Shown here in pieces: positions 8,712 through 17,553 of a DNA stretch of 64,000 nt. Source of the DNA: Glutamicibacter creatinolyticus (GTDB taxonomy: Bacteria > Actinomycetota > Actinomycetes > Actinomycetales > Micrococcaceae); contig NZ_CP034412.1 in assembly GCF_006094275.1 (NCBI RefSeq), positions 1,240,001-1,304,000 of the forward strand. The letters are read 5' to 3'. The notes under the pieces were generated by a model that saw only the letters and a list, made by a program, of their open reading frames with translations, searched no databases and was not told where the DNA came from. The number at the start of each line of letters is the position of its first letter. Position 1 is the stretch's first letter. The position numbers were made by a program, and so were the translations under genes.

Positions 8712-10307
8712 ATGTCATTGACCCATCACAAGCCGCCGCCCGCCGGCGACGCCGCCCAGCAGGCCAAGCTCTCGCCGGCCGCATCCCGCTTTGCCGCCGC
8801 GTCCTCCACCTCCACCGGGGCGATGCTGGCCAAGATCGCCATGATCGCCATCGTGGACGCCACCGCCGTGTTCGCGCTGTTCACCGCGATCGGCCGTGAA
8901 GCCTGGGCCATCGCCGCGGTGCTCGCGGTGATCACCCTGGCCATCAACGTGGTGTACTTCAAGCGGGGCTGGCTGCCGGCCAAGTACCTGCTGCCGGGCA
9001 CCATCTTCCTGCTGATCTTCCAGGTCTTCGTGATCGGCTACACCGGCTACATCGCCTTCACGAACTACGGCTCGGGCCACAATTCGGACAAGGACGACGC
9101 CGTCATGGCGCTGCTGCAGTCCAACCAGAGCCGTGTGCCGGACTCCCCGGCGTTCCCGGTGACGGTGCTTGATGACGGCCAGGAGCTGTCGCTGCTGGTC
9201 CAGCGCGACGGCGTGCAGCAGGTGGGGTCCGCCGATCAGCCGCTCGAGCCCACCAGCCCGGAGCAGCTGGAGGGCTACACACAGCTGGGCTTCGCCGATC
9301 TGCTCGGACGCCAGTCGGAAGTGACCTCGCTGGCCGTGCCGATCAGCCAGGACCCGGCCGAGGGCTCGCTGCGCACCTCGGACGGGCGCACCGCCTACCA
9401 GTACACCTCCAACCTGGTGTACGACCAGGCCGCGGGCACCATGACGGACTCCACCACCTCGGTGGTCTACCGGGATACCGGGGTGGGCGCCTTCACCGCC
9501 GAGGACGGCACCCAGCTGATGCCCGGCTGGTCGATCAACGTCGGGTTCGAGAACTTCACCCGCGCGTTCAGCGACCCCTCCATCCGCACCGCGCTGTCCT
9601 CGGTGACGCTGTGGACCTTCGCCTTTGCCCTGCTCTCGGTGGCCACCACGTTCTTCATGGGCCTGTTCCTGGCGCTGGTCTTCAACGACCTGCGGATGAA
9701 GGGGCGCAAGATCTACCGGGTGATCTCCATCCTTCCCTACGCGTTCCCGGCATTCCTCGGTGGCCTGGTCTGGGCCGGCATGCTCAACAAGGACTTCGGG
9801 TTCGTGAACCAGGTGCTCTTCGGCGGGGCGCAGATCCCGTGGTTGACCGACCCGTGGCTTGCGAAGTTCTCCGTGCTCTGGGTCAACCTGTGGCTCGGCT
9901 TCCCGTACATGTTCCTGGTGTGCACCGGCGCGCTGCAGTCCATCCCCGACGAGCTGGCCGAGGCGGCCAAGATTGACGGGGCCAAACCGTTCCAGGTGTT
10001 CCGCCTGATCAAGCTGCCGCTGCTGCTGGTCTCGGTGGCCCCGCTGTTGATCAGTTCGTTCGCCTTCAACTTCAACAACTTCAATGTCATCTACATGCTC
10101 ACCGAGGGCGGCCCACGCCTGGAGGGAGCGGGGCTGAACGTGGGTGCCACCGACATCCTGATCTCGATGGTCTACAAGGTCGCCTTCGTCGGTTCGCAAC
10201 GCGACTACGGTTTGGCCAGTGCGTTCTCCATCATCATCTTCGTGCTGGTCTCCATCATCGCGGTGATCAGCTTCAAGCAGACCAAGGCCCTGGAGGAGCT
10301 GAACTAA
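8712..10307 (+). CDS. malF: Maltose-type ABC transporter permease MalF
   Basis: A 531-residue inner-membrane permease. As in enteric MalF, there are extra N-terminal membrane segments, then a large extracellular insert (about residues 125-285), then the transporter core. The EAA loop that contacts the ATPase reads ELAEAAKIDGAKPFQVF. Its stop overlaps the malG start (TAATG), indicating translational coupling. Part of malEFG controlled by the LacI-type operators. Confidence 0.93.
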   Translation: MSLTHHKPPPAGDAAQQAKLSPAASRFAAASSTSTGAMLAKIAMIAIVDATAVFALFTAIGREAWAIAAVLAVITLAINVVYFKRGWLPAKYLLPGTIFLLIFQVFVIGYTGYIAFTNYGSGHNSDKDDAVMALLQSNQSRVPDSPAFPVTVLDDGQELSLLVQRDGVQQVGSADQPLEPTSPEQLEGYTQLGFADLLGRQSEVTSLAVPISQDPAEGSLRTSDGRTAYQYTSNLVYDQAAGTMTDSTTSVVYRDTGVGAFTAEDGTQLMPGWSINVGFENFTRAFSDPSIRTALSSVTLWTFAFALLSVATTFFMGLFLALVFNDLRMKGRKIYRVISILPYAFPAFLGGLVWAGMLNKDFGFVNQVLFGGAQIPWLTDPWLAKFSVLWVNLWLGFPYMFLVCTGALQSIPDELAEAAKIDGAKPFQVFRLIKLPLLLVSVAPLLISSFAFNFNNFNVIYMLTEGGPRLEGAGLNVGATDILISMVYKVAFVGSQRDYGLASAFSIIIFVLVSIIAVISFKQTKALEELN

Positions 10308-11197
10308 TGTCGACGCCAACTCCCGTGCGCCCCGCCGCCCGCCGCGGCTTTGGAAAGTGGTTCGCCGCCACCGGCTGGCGCCACCTGATCGGCGTGGCCC
10401 TGTGCATCTATGCGGCGTTCCCGCTGCTTTATGTGCTGTCGGCCTCACTGAACCCCAACGGAACGCTGCTCTCATCCAACGGACTGTTCACCGAAGTGGG
10501 GCTGCGCAGCTACATCGACCTGTTCCGCAATGAGCAGCGGCCCTTCGCCGCCTGGTTCGGCAACACCCTGGTGATCGGGTTGACCACGGCCGCGGCCTCG
10601 GTCTTCCTCGGGGCGCTGGCCGCCTACAGCTTCTCGCGCATGCGCTTCACCGGACGGCGCTTCGGCCTGATGAGCCTGCTGGTGGTCCAGATCTTCCCGC
10701 AGCTGCTGGCCGTCGTGGCCATTTTCATCCTGCTGACCTCGCTGGGCGAGGTCTACCCCATGCTGGGCATCGACAACCAGGTCGCGCTGATCATGGTGTA
10801 CCTGGGCGGCGCGCTGGGCGTAAATACCTACCTGATGTACGGGTTCTTCAACACCGTCCCGGTGGAGATCGACGAGGCAGCCAAGATCGACGGGGCCGGG
10901 CATGCACGGATCTTCTTCACCATGATCCTGCGTCTGGTGGCACCGATCCTGGCGGTGGTGGGACTGCTGTCCTTCATCGCGAGCACCTCGGACTTCGTGA
11001 TCGCCTCGGTGGTGCTGGTCTCGCCGGAGAACCAGACGCTGGCCGTGGGGCTGTATTCCTACGTTTCGGAGGAATTCAGCTCCAACTGGTCCGTCTTTGC
11101 CGCCGGTGCGGTGCTGGCCGCGCTGCCGGTGATGGCGCTGTTCCTCTTCCTGCAGAAATACATCGTCGGCGGCCTGACCGCCGGTGCGGGGAAGTAG
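10307..11197 (+). CDS. malG: Maltose-type ABC transporter permease MalG
   Basis: A 296-residue permease with six membrane segments and the EAA loop EIDEAAKIDGAGHARIFF, which is the expected partner of MalF. The conserved C-terminal region ends in GGLTAGAGK, as usual for MalG. Last gene of the operon. No convincing plus-strand terminator directly follows; the hairpin at 11315 is oriented for the hpa genes. Confidence 0.93.
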   Translation: MSTPTPVRPAARRGFGKWFAATGWRHLIGVALCIYAAFPLLYVLSASLNPNGTLLSSNGLFTEVGLRSYIDLFRNEQRPFAAWFGNTLVIGLTTAAASVFLGALAAYSFSRMRFTGRRFGLMSLLVVQIFPQLLAVVAIFILLTSLGEVYPMLGIDNQVALIMVYLGGALGVNTYLMYGFFNTVPVEIDEAAKIDGAGHARIFFTMILRLVAPILAVVGLLSFIASTSDFVIASVVLVSPENQTLAVGLYSYVSEEFSSNWSVFAAGAVLAALPVMALFLFLQKYIVGGLTAGAGK

Positions 11198-11314
11198 CAG
11201 GCCCCGGCAAAGCGGCCGGCGGAGCGCATCCCGGACCGCAGCGCTGTGTGGCGGATGAAAAGCTATCGGGATGCACCTGCAAAAGCAGGGCGCGGCCCCG
11301 GAAAGCGCAAAAAA

Positions 11315-11353
11315 AGGACCTGCGGAACGCACTGTGTGCGTTCCGCAGGTCCT
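11315..11353 (-). terminator. Intrinsic terminator of the hpa operon
   Basis: A perfect 17-bp stem (11315-11331 with 11337-11353) and a 5-base loop. On the minus strand it is followed by a run of T (the plus strand has seven A's just before it), so it terminates transcription coming from hpaD. Confidence 0.85.
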
Positions 11354-11389
11354 GCTGGCAGTCCAGGAGTTGCCCCGGCGTGGGGGTGC

Positions 11390-12487
11390 CTAGAGCTGGT
11401 TGCCCAGCTTGAAGCCCTTGGAGGCTTCGCCCACGTAGGTGCCCTCGTCATCCCCGGCACGGGTGTAGGAGAACCCGTCGGCGCCGATGGTGACCTCCAG
11501 TTCGGAGTCATCGGTGCGCTCAACGATTTCCTGCACGTTGCCGTCCAGGTCCAGGACCTTGGAGGCCTCGGTGTACCAGGATGGGACGACCGGGTTGCCC
11601 CACCAGTCACGGCGCTGGTTGTCGTGCACGTTCCAGGTGATGGTCGGGTTGTCCGGGTCCCCGGTGTAGTAGTCCTGGGTGTAGATCTCGATGCGGTGGT
11701 CATCCGGGTCCAGGATGTACAGGTAGAACGCGTTGGACACGCCGTGGCGGCCCGGGCCGCGTTCGATGCGGTCCGAGATGCGCAGGGCACCCATCTTGTC
11801 GCAGATCTGGATGATGTTGTGCTTCTCGTGGGTGGAGAAGGCCACGTGGTGCAGGCGCGGGCCGTTGCCGCCGGTCAGGGCGGTGTCGTGCACGGTGCCC
11901 TTGCGGTGCATCCAGGCGGCGTAGGTGGTGCCCTCGTCATCCTGGATGTCCTCGGTGACGTGGAAGCCCAGGTCCTCCAGGTACTTGCGTCCGCGCGGCA
12001 CGTCCGGGGTCACCTGGTTGAAGTGGTCCAGGCGCACCAGCTCGCCGGCCGAGTACAGGTCGTAGCGCATGTGCAGGCGCTCGACGTGGGTGGTCTCGAA
12101 GAAGAACTCGTACGGGAAGCCCAGCGGGTCCTCCACGCGCACCGCGTCCCCGATGCCCTTGACGAAGCCGTCCTTGCGGCGCTCGATACGGCAGCCCAGC
12201 TCCTTGTAGTAGGCCTCGGCCGCATCCACGTCCTCGTTCGAGCGCACGCGGAAGGCCATGGCCTTCAGTGCGGCGACCGGGCCCTGGGTGAGCACCAGGT
12301 TGTGGTGGATGAACTCCTCGAAGGACCGAAGGTAGACCTGGTTCTCGTCCTCGTAGCTCACGTGCAGGCCCAGCACGTCCACGTAGAACTCGCGGGACTT
12401 GGCCAGGTCGGTGACGACCAGTTCGGCGTACGCGCAGCGCAGGATGTCCGGGGCCGGGACCGAGGGCTTGGGGATCTCGTTGCTCAT
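11390..12487 (-). CDS. hpaD: 3,4-dihydroxyphenylacetate (homoprotocatechuate) 2,3-dioxygenase
   Basis: Extradiol ring-cleavage enzyme opening homoprotocatechuate to 5-carboxymethyl-2-hydroxymuconate semialdehyde. The metal ligands His155, His214 and Glu267 and the acid/base His200 fall at exactly the residue numbers known from the Arthrobacter Mn(II) (MndD) and Brevibacterium Fe(II) enzymes. At 365 residues it has the same length. Whether it uses Mn or Fe cannot be read from these residues. The start ATG 12487 follows AAGGAG. Last gene of the hpaG-gntR-hpaE-hpaD operon, with a terminator just after it. Confidence 0.96.
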   Translation of the reverse strand: MSNEIPKPSVPAPDILRCAYAELVVTDLAKSREFYVDVLGLHVSYEDENQVYLRSFEEFIHHNLVLTQGPVAALKAMAFRVRSNEDVDAAEAYYKELGCRIERRKDGFVKGIGDAVRVEDPLGFPYEFFFETTHVERLHMRYDLYSAGELVRLDHFNQVTPDVPRGRKYLEDLGFHVTEDIQDDEGTTYAAWMHRKGTVHDTALTGGNGPRLHHVAFSTHEKHNIIQICDKMGALRISDRIERGPGRHGVSNAFYLYILDPDDHRIEIYTQDYYTGDPDNPTITWNVHDNQRRDWWGNPVVPSWYTEASKVLDLDGNVQEIVERTDDSELEVTIGADGFSYTRAGDDEGTYVGEASKGFKLGNQL

Positions 12488-12520
12488 GTTCTTGCTCCTT
12501 TGCAAATAATTCTTGGGGTA

Positions 12521-14050
12521 CTAGCCGTCGATCTTGGCTGCGTCGGCGGCACCGAACTTCGGGGTGTGCACCTCGCCCAGGGTGATGTGCACGGCCTGCT
12601 GGTCGGTGTAGAAGTCGATCGAGCGGTAGCCGCCCTCGTGGCCCAGGCCCGAGGCCTTCACGCCGCCGAACGGCGAACGCAGGTCGCGCACGTTGTGGGA
12701 GTTCAGCCACACCATGCCGGCCTCGATGTTCTGGGCGAAGTTGTGGGCCCGCTGCAGGTCGTTGGTCCACAGGTAGGCGGCCAGGCCGTACTTGGTGTTG
12801 TTGGCCAGCTGCAGGGCCTCTTCCTCGGTGTCGAACGGGGTGATCGCCACGACCGGGCCGAAGATTTCCTCCTGGAAGATCCGGGCATCGGGCTTCACGT
12901 CCACGAACACGGTCGGTGCCACGTAGGAGCCGTTCTCCTGGCCCTCGGGCAGGTTCTCCGGGCGTCCTCCGCCGGCGACCAGGCGGCCCTCGGACTTGCC
13001 GATTTCCACGTAGCTCATGACCTTGTCGTAGTGCTCGGGGTGCACCAGCGCGCCGACCTGGGTGTCCGGGTCGTGCGGGTCGCCGACCTTGATGTTCTTG
13101 GCGCGCTCGGCGTAGGCCTGGATGAACTTCTCGTAGATGCCGCGCTGGACCAGGATGCGCGACCCGGCGGTGCAGCGCTCACCATTCAGTGAGAACACGC
13201 CGAACAGGGTGGAGTCGATGGCCGCATCGAAGTCGGCGTCCTCGAACACGATGGCCGGGGACTTGCCGCCCAGCTCCATGCTCATGCCCTTCAGGTTCTC
13301 CGCGCAGTTGCGGAAGATCAGCTGGCCGGTGGAGGATTCGCCGGTGAAGGAGATCAGCGGCACGTCCGGGTGCTTGACCAGCGCGTCGCCGGCTTCCTCA
13401 CCGATGCCGTTGACCAGGTTGAACACGCCCTTGGGCAGCCCGGCGTCCTCAAAGATCTTGGCCCACAGGGAGGCCGAGAGCGGAGTGAACTCCGCCGGCT
13501 TGAGCACCACGGTGCAGCCCGAGGCGATCGAGGGGGCCAGCTTCCAGGATTCGAGCATGAACGGGGTGTTCCACGGGGTGATCAGCCCGGCCACACCGAT
13601 CGGCTTGCGGTTCACGTAGTTCAGCTGGGAGCCCGGGACCTTCAGCGCGGTGTCGTGCTGGGCCACGATCAGGTCGGCGAAGAAGCGGAAGTTCTCCGCT
13701 GCGCGGCGGGCCTGGCCGCGGGCCTGGGTGATCGGCAGGCCGGTGTCGAAGGTCTCCATCTCGGCCAGGCGGTCCTCCTGGGCCACCACGGCGTCGGCGA
13801 TCTTGTACAGCACGTTGGCGCGCTCGCGCGGCTTCATGCGCGGCCACGGGCCGTTCTTGAAGGCCTCGGTGGCGGCGGCGACGGCGGCGTCGATGTCCTC
13901 CTTCTGCCCTGCGGCGGCGTTCACGTACGGCTTGTTGGTCACCGGGTCCAGCACCTCGAAGGTCTTGCCGCCGATGGAATCGACGAACTCACCGTTGATG
14001 TAGTGCTGGATCTTGCTGGGCAGGTTCTCCGGAACGAAGTGCTTGCTCAT
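12521..14050 (-). CDS. hpaE: 5-carboxymethyl-2-hydroxymuconate semialdehyde dehydrogenase
   Basis: NAD-dependent aldehyde dehydrogenase family, 509 residues. The catalytic Cys293 is in GERCTAG and the general base Glu259 is in ELGGKSP; the cofactor loop FTGESSTG is also present. It oxidises the ring-cleavage semialdehyde made by HpaD to the dicarboxylate. Substrate is assigned from the position directly before hpaD. The frame runs open upstream to 14446, but ATG 14050 has AAAGGA 7 bases before it and gives a standard N-terminus; the upstream part overlaps the GntR gene. Confidence 0.94.
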   Translation of the reverse strand: MSKHFVPENLPSKIQHYINGEFVDSIGGKTFEVLDPVTNKPYVNAAAGQKEDIDAAVAAATEAFKNGPWPRMKPRERANVLYKIADAVVAQEDRLAEMETFDTGLPITQARGQARRAAENFRFFADLIVAQHDTALKVPGSQLNYVNRKPIGVAGLITPWNTPFMLESWKLAPSIASGCTVVLKPAEFTPLSASLWAKIFEDAGLPKGVFNLVNGIGEEAGDALVKHPDVPLISFTGESSTGQLIFRNCAENLKGMSMELGGKSPAIVFEDADFDAAIDSTLFGVFSLNGERCTAGSRILVQRGIYEKFIQAYAERAKNIKVGDPHDPDTQVGALVHPEHYDKVMSYVEIGKSEGRLVAGGGRPENLPEGQENGSYVAPTVFVDVKPDARIFQEEIFGPVVAITPFDTEEEALQLANNTKYGLAAYLWTNDLQRAHNFAQNIEAGMVWLNSHNVRDLRSPFGGVKASGLGHEGGYRSIDFYTDQQAVHITLGEVHTPKFGAADAAKIDG

Positions 14051-14127
14051 GGCTGTGTCCTTTCGCGTTGCGTTGCAAAGACGGTCAAAAAACTTGTGGT
14101 CGAAAATCTTAGGTGCTGCTGGTTTGC

Positions 14128-14787
14128 CTAGATGGGGGAGGGCTCCATGCCCGCCGCCCTGAGGTAGGCGTTCAGCGTGTTGGTGCGGTGCCGCCGGGCC
14201 GCCTGCTCGATCTGCTCGGCGGACGCCCCGTCCTCCAGCAGGTCCAGCAGGTGCTCGTGCTCCTGGACCGACTGCAGTGCCCGGTGCGGGATGTGCGAGA
14301 AGGAGGAGGAGCGCATCGCCGCCAGGCGCCGCCACCCGCGCTGGACCAGGTCCAGGATGTGCGGGTTCGGGCACTGGCAGTACAGCAGCTTGTGGAATTC
14401 GGTATTCAGTTGGGTGAAGGCCACCGGGTCGAAGCTGTCCAGGCACTCGCGCATCTTCTGGTTCACCTCACGCGCCGCCTGGCGCAGGGACTGATCCATC
14501 AGCGGTGCGGCCAGCGCGGTGGCGGCCGGCTCGATCACCGACAGGGTCTGCATGGTGTGCAGGTAGAGGGTGGAATCGATTTGCGCCACCGTGGCCCCCA
14601 CGTTGCGCGTGAAGTTCACCAGCCCCTCGGCCTCCAGCCGCCGGATCGCCTCGCGCACCGGAACCACCGAGCAGCCCAGCTCCTCGGCGATGGTTCCCAG
14701 CACCAGGCGGTATCCGGGGGAGTAGGCCCCGTTGTTGATCCGCTCGGAGATGGTGGCGTAGGCCGCTTCGGACTTCGAGGGGGTCAT
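14128..14787 (-). CDS. GntR family regulator of the hpa operon (FadR/FCD type)
   Basis: A 219-residue regulator: winged helix N-terminus (residues about 5-70, with the typical LGCSVVPVREAIRRLEAEGLV) and an all-helical FCD ligand-binding C-terminal domain. It lies inside the hpa operon, two bases after the hpaG-type gene, so it is likely co-transcribed and autoregulating. A perfect palindrome ATCGTATACGAT sits over the operon's predicted transcription start. The effector is probably a pathway intermediate (inference). Confidence 0.9.
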   Translation of the reverse strand: MTPSKSEAAYATISERINNGAYSPGYRLVLGTIAEELGCSVVPVREAIRRLEAEGLVNFTRNVGATVAQIDSTLYLHTMQTLSVIEPAATALAAPLMDQSLRQAAREVNQKMRECLDSFDPVAFTQLNTEFHKLLYCQCPNPHILDLVQRGWRRLAAMRSSSFSHIPHRALQSVQEHEHLLDLLEDGASAEQIEQAARRHRTNTLNAYLRAAGMEPSPI

Positions 14788-14789
14788 GG

Positions 14790-16292
14790 CTAGAGTTCCC
14801 AGCTGTCCAGGTCCGGGCTGCCAGCCTGCTGCCAGGCCTGGTACTTGGCCTTCCAGTCCGCGTTCATCGGGAACAACCCGTCGATGACGTGCCCGCGCTG
14901 GACCATGGCGAAGATGAACTCATCGGACTTCTCGGTGGCCAGCGCCGCATCGGCGACCTCGGCGACCAGGTGCGGCGGGATGACCACGATGCCATCCGAA
15001 TCGGCCACGATCACATCCCCGGGCTGCACGGTAACCCCACCGCAGGCCACGGTGATGTCCTTGTCCCAGGCCACGTGGCGCCGGCCCAGCACGGCCGGGT
15101 GGGCGCCGTTGTAGAACACCGGAATATCCAGTCCGGTGACCGCGTCCAGGTCGCGCACGCCGCCGTCGGTGATGATGCCGGCCGCGCCCAGGGTCTGGCT
15201 GCGCAGGGCCAGGATGTCGCCCAGGGTGGCGGCCCCGGTTTCCCCACGCGCCTCCATGATCAGCACCTCGCCGTCGCCCAGCGAATCGATGGACTGCTTC
15301 TGGGTGTTGTAGCCGGCCCCGTGCTTCTTGAACAGATCCTCGCGGTTGGGCACGTAGCGCAGCGTGCGGGCGGTGCCGATGACCCGCTGCATGCCCTTGG
15401 TGGCGCCGGGCACCTGGATGTTCACGTTGTTCAGCCCCAGCTTGCGCAGGGTGGCGGACAGGGTGGCGGTGGCCACGGCCTCCAGCTTGGCGCGCACCTC
15501 ATCGGTGAGCACGTCCTTGCCGGTGATGATCGGCTCCAGTCCGGCGGCGGCGCGGTCACCGTAGGCGTCTTCCTTGTCCTTCTCGGTGACCTTGGGCTGG
15601 TTGCCAAAGGCGGCGAAGGCATCGGTGCCCTCCACGGCGGTGGTCTTCAGCTTGCCGGTGCTGGCCCCGGAGACCAGGTCGGTGACCTCAACCTCGACGA
15701 CATCGCCGGGGAAGAAGACGGTGGAGCCGGCAGGGGTGCCGGTGAGGATGACGTCCCCAGGCAGCAGGGTCATCTGCTGGGAGAGGTCGGCAATGATCTG
15801 GGCGAAGGAGAAGAGCAGCTCGGAGGTGTCGGCATCCTGGGCGAGTTCACCGTTGACCCAGGTCTGCACGCGCAGCTTGGCCGGATCAATGCTTGCCGCC
15901 TCTAAAGCGTTCGGGCCCATCGGGGTGTAGCCGTCCCCGGACTTGGAGCGGATGTTCGAGCCCTTGTCGGCGTACTTCATGTCATGCACGCCCAGGTCGT
16001 TGGCGGCGGTGACCTGGCCAACGTGGCCCCAGGCGTCCTCGACGGAAACGCGGCGGGCGGCCTTGCCGATGATCAGGGCGATCTCACCCTCGAAGGCCAG
16101 CAGCTCGGTGCCGGCCGGGCGCTCGACGGTCGAGCCGGAAACTGCCAACGAGGAGGAGGCCTTCATGAAGTAGCTGGGGTACTTCGGGGTGCGTCCGCGC
16201 TGGGCGGCCCGCGAAGCGTAGGACAGGTGCACGGCCAGCACCTTCCCTGCCTGCGCGAAGGTCGACTCGTTGACCGAAACCGAGGTGCTCAT
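14790..16292 (-). CDS. hpaG: FAH-domain isomerase/decarboxylase fused to an RraA-like aldolase domain (500 aa)
   Basis: Two enzymes in one chain. Residues about 10-240 are a fumarylacetoacetate hydrolase domain (FEGEIALIIG, AANDLGVHD, KSGDGYTPMGP) like HpaG, which decarboxylates and isomerises the homoprotocatechuate product. Residues about 260-490 are an RraA/HMG-CHA aldolase-type domain (GAATLGDILALR, ITDGGVRDLD, VIVADSDGIVVIP). RraA-type proteins include aldolases and oxaloacetate decarboxylases, so this half may act as decarboxylase or replace the later HpaI aldolase. ATG 16292 follows GGGAGA. First gene of the operon; hpaF, hpaH and hpaI are not in the window. Confidence 0.85.
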   Translation of the reverse strand: MSTSVSVNESTFAQAGKVLAVHLSYASRAAQRGRTPKYPSYFMKASSSLAVSGSTVERPAGTELLAFEGEIALIIGKAARRVSVEDAWGHVGQVTAANDLGVHDMKYADKGSNIRSKSGDGYTPMGPNALEAASIDPAKLRVQTWVNGELAQDADTSELLFSFAQIIADLSQQMTLLPGDVILTGTPAGSTVFFPGDVVEVEVTDLVSGASTGKLKTTAVEGTDAFAAFGNQPKVTEKDKEDAYGDRAAAGLEPIITGKDVLTDEVRAKLEAVATATLSATLRKLGLNNVNIQVPGATKGMQRVIGTARTLRYVPNREDLFKKHGAGYNTQKQSIDSLGDGEVLIMEARGETGAATLGDILALRSQTLGAAGIITDGGVRDLDAVTGLDIPVFYNGAHPAVLGRRHVAWDKDITVACGGVTVQPGDVIVADSDGIVVIPPHLVAEVADAALATEKSDEFIFAMVQRGHVIDGLFPMNADWKAKYQAWQQAGSPDLDSWEL

Positions 16293-16319
16293 TGATTCTC
16301 CCACTTCTTCGTACATCAA

Positions 16320-16331
16320 ATCGTATACGAT
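16320..16331. promoter_or_regulatory. Perfect palindrome, likely GntR operator of the hpa operon
   Basis: ATCGTATACGAT is a perfect 12-bp palindrome with the GTATAC core common for FadR-type GntR regulators. It sits 27 bases upstream of the first hpa start codon and just downstream of the predicted -10 box. Confidence 0.65.
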
Positions 16332-16332
16332 C

Positions 16333-16361
16333 AGTGTGCGCTGAATCTCTTAGGGTGTCAA
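16333..16361 (-). promoter_or_regulatory. Predicted hpa operon promoter
   Basis: On the minus strand TTGACA (16361-16356) is followed by a 17-base spacer and CACACT (16338-16333). The -35 is consensus and the -10 is weak. The predicted start falls in the palindrome at 16320-16331. Confidence 0.6.
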
Positions 16362-16427
16362 GCGGGAAAAATTCGACGGTCGGTACGCGACGAAAATCGG
16401 CGGGTACAGGGGAATGGCCTTGCGCGG

Positions 16428-17429
16428 CTAGTCTTCCCATGGGTCAAATGGAACGCATCCTCGTGACTTTCCAGTTGTATCGAGCAAGCGCCCGTATATT
16501 TTCGTCATTCGAGTGATAACTCGCTGATCGGCCACCTCAATCTCGGGAAAGGTAGTTGTTAGACGATCAATCATTGTCCCGACGTCTGGGAGATCGTGAA
16601 GACCTGCGATCCAGACTATGTTTGTACTACTTACTACTGCTGCGCAAAAACGAGTTTCCTTCCAAGCGCCTAAGTCGCGTGCTATACGCTCGCTATCTAG
16701 AGAAGGCGTCCTAACCAAGACGAATAAGCCGAGTGGCAGATCAAACGACGGCCTCGCTACATCGCATCTATAAGTGATCTCGTTGGAAGCCTGCAGTTGA
16801 AAGAGGCGCCGACGTACAATTTCTGTCGATAAGGACAGCTCCGCAGCTAAATCGGCCAACGGTTTTCGGGCGTCTCTTGCGAGAGCGAGGAACAACCGTC
16901 TGTCTTTTTTGCTAAGAGGTGGAAACCTGCGCGTCGTATGCCCCTCTGAATGGACTCTAAGGTGCGATTCATCGCCAGCGGGCAAGATTCCTTGCCGCCA
17001 GTCCACCCCACCTGTGATTTGCCAAAAGATGCTGAATTTCACTTGGGATGTCTTCGTCAGGTCTGGAAGTCGCTCATGAATAGTGTGTATGACACCGTTG
17101 ACATTTGTGGACCCAATTATGCAGAACAGATTGTATTCGCCTGTAGTTTGACCCACTGTAAAGATCTGTGGGTGCTGGTTCAGCTGATTAAGCAGGTGCT
17201 CTAAACGATCTAGCTCGCATCGAATCTCAACTACGACCCCATAACTTTGCGAGGGATGAAGCGCAATGCTCGTCCAAGCTAACCCAAGCGTATGTAGCCT
17301 GTTCCATCTTCGCGCAACGGTGACTTCTGAGAGACCAAGAGCTTTTCCGACTGACGCCCATGTAGCTCTCGGAGATGCTTGAAGCGCATCCACGATCTCC
17401 AAATCCGTTGCATGAACCTTATAGCTCAT
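16428..17429 (-). CDS. Two-module Lrp/AsnC family regulator (333 aa)
   Basis: Two tandem AsnC-type units: a helix-turn-helix at about residues 5-50 (SVGKALGLSEVTVARRW) with a ligand domain, and a second helix-turn-helix at about 172-215 (LAAELSLSTEIVRRRLF) with a shorter sensing region. Usual Lrp proteins are about 150 residues; double-length forms are common in Actinobacteria. It is divergent from an MFS transporter and M81 peptidase, which it probably controls. The DNA is AT-richer than the hpa genes beside it, which suggests transfer. Confidence 0.85.
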   Translation of the reverse strand: MSYKVHATDLEIVDALQASPRATWASVGKALGLSEVTVARRWNRLHTLGLAWTSIALHPSQSYGVVVEIRCELDRLEHLLNQLNQHPQIFTVGQTTGEYNLFCIIGSTNVNGVIHTIHERLPDLTKTSQVKFSIFWQITGGVDWRQGILPAGDESHLRVHSEGHTTRRFPPLSKKDRRLFLALARDARKPLADLAAELSLSTEIVRRRLFQLQASNEITYRCDVARPSFDLPLGLFVLVRTPSLDSERIARDLGAWKETRFCAAVVSSTNIVWIAGLHDLPDVGTMIDRLTTTFPEIEVADQRVITRMTKIYGRLLDTTGKSRGCVPFDPWED

Positions 17430-17553
17430 CCTTTAAGTCTCCAGACAGAGAGTGTCGAATCCGTCTTTATCATCCACTTCTGAACGATTTTCCTTCAATT
17501 TTTAAAATGGTGTGATTCACATCCTAGTGTGGCTGTAGTCAGAGAGGACATTC

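Noticed and set aside
8715-10475. 586-codon minus-strand frame opposite malF
   Set aside because: Shadow frame with Arg/His/Gln-rich low-information sequence; malF on the other strand has all family motifs.
11246-13192. 648-codon plus-strand open frame across hpaD and hpaE
   Set aside because: It is antisense to two well-supported enzymes with exact catalytic residues and shows only the Val/His/Gly-rich composition of a shadow frame.
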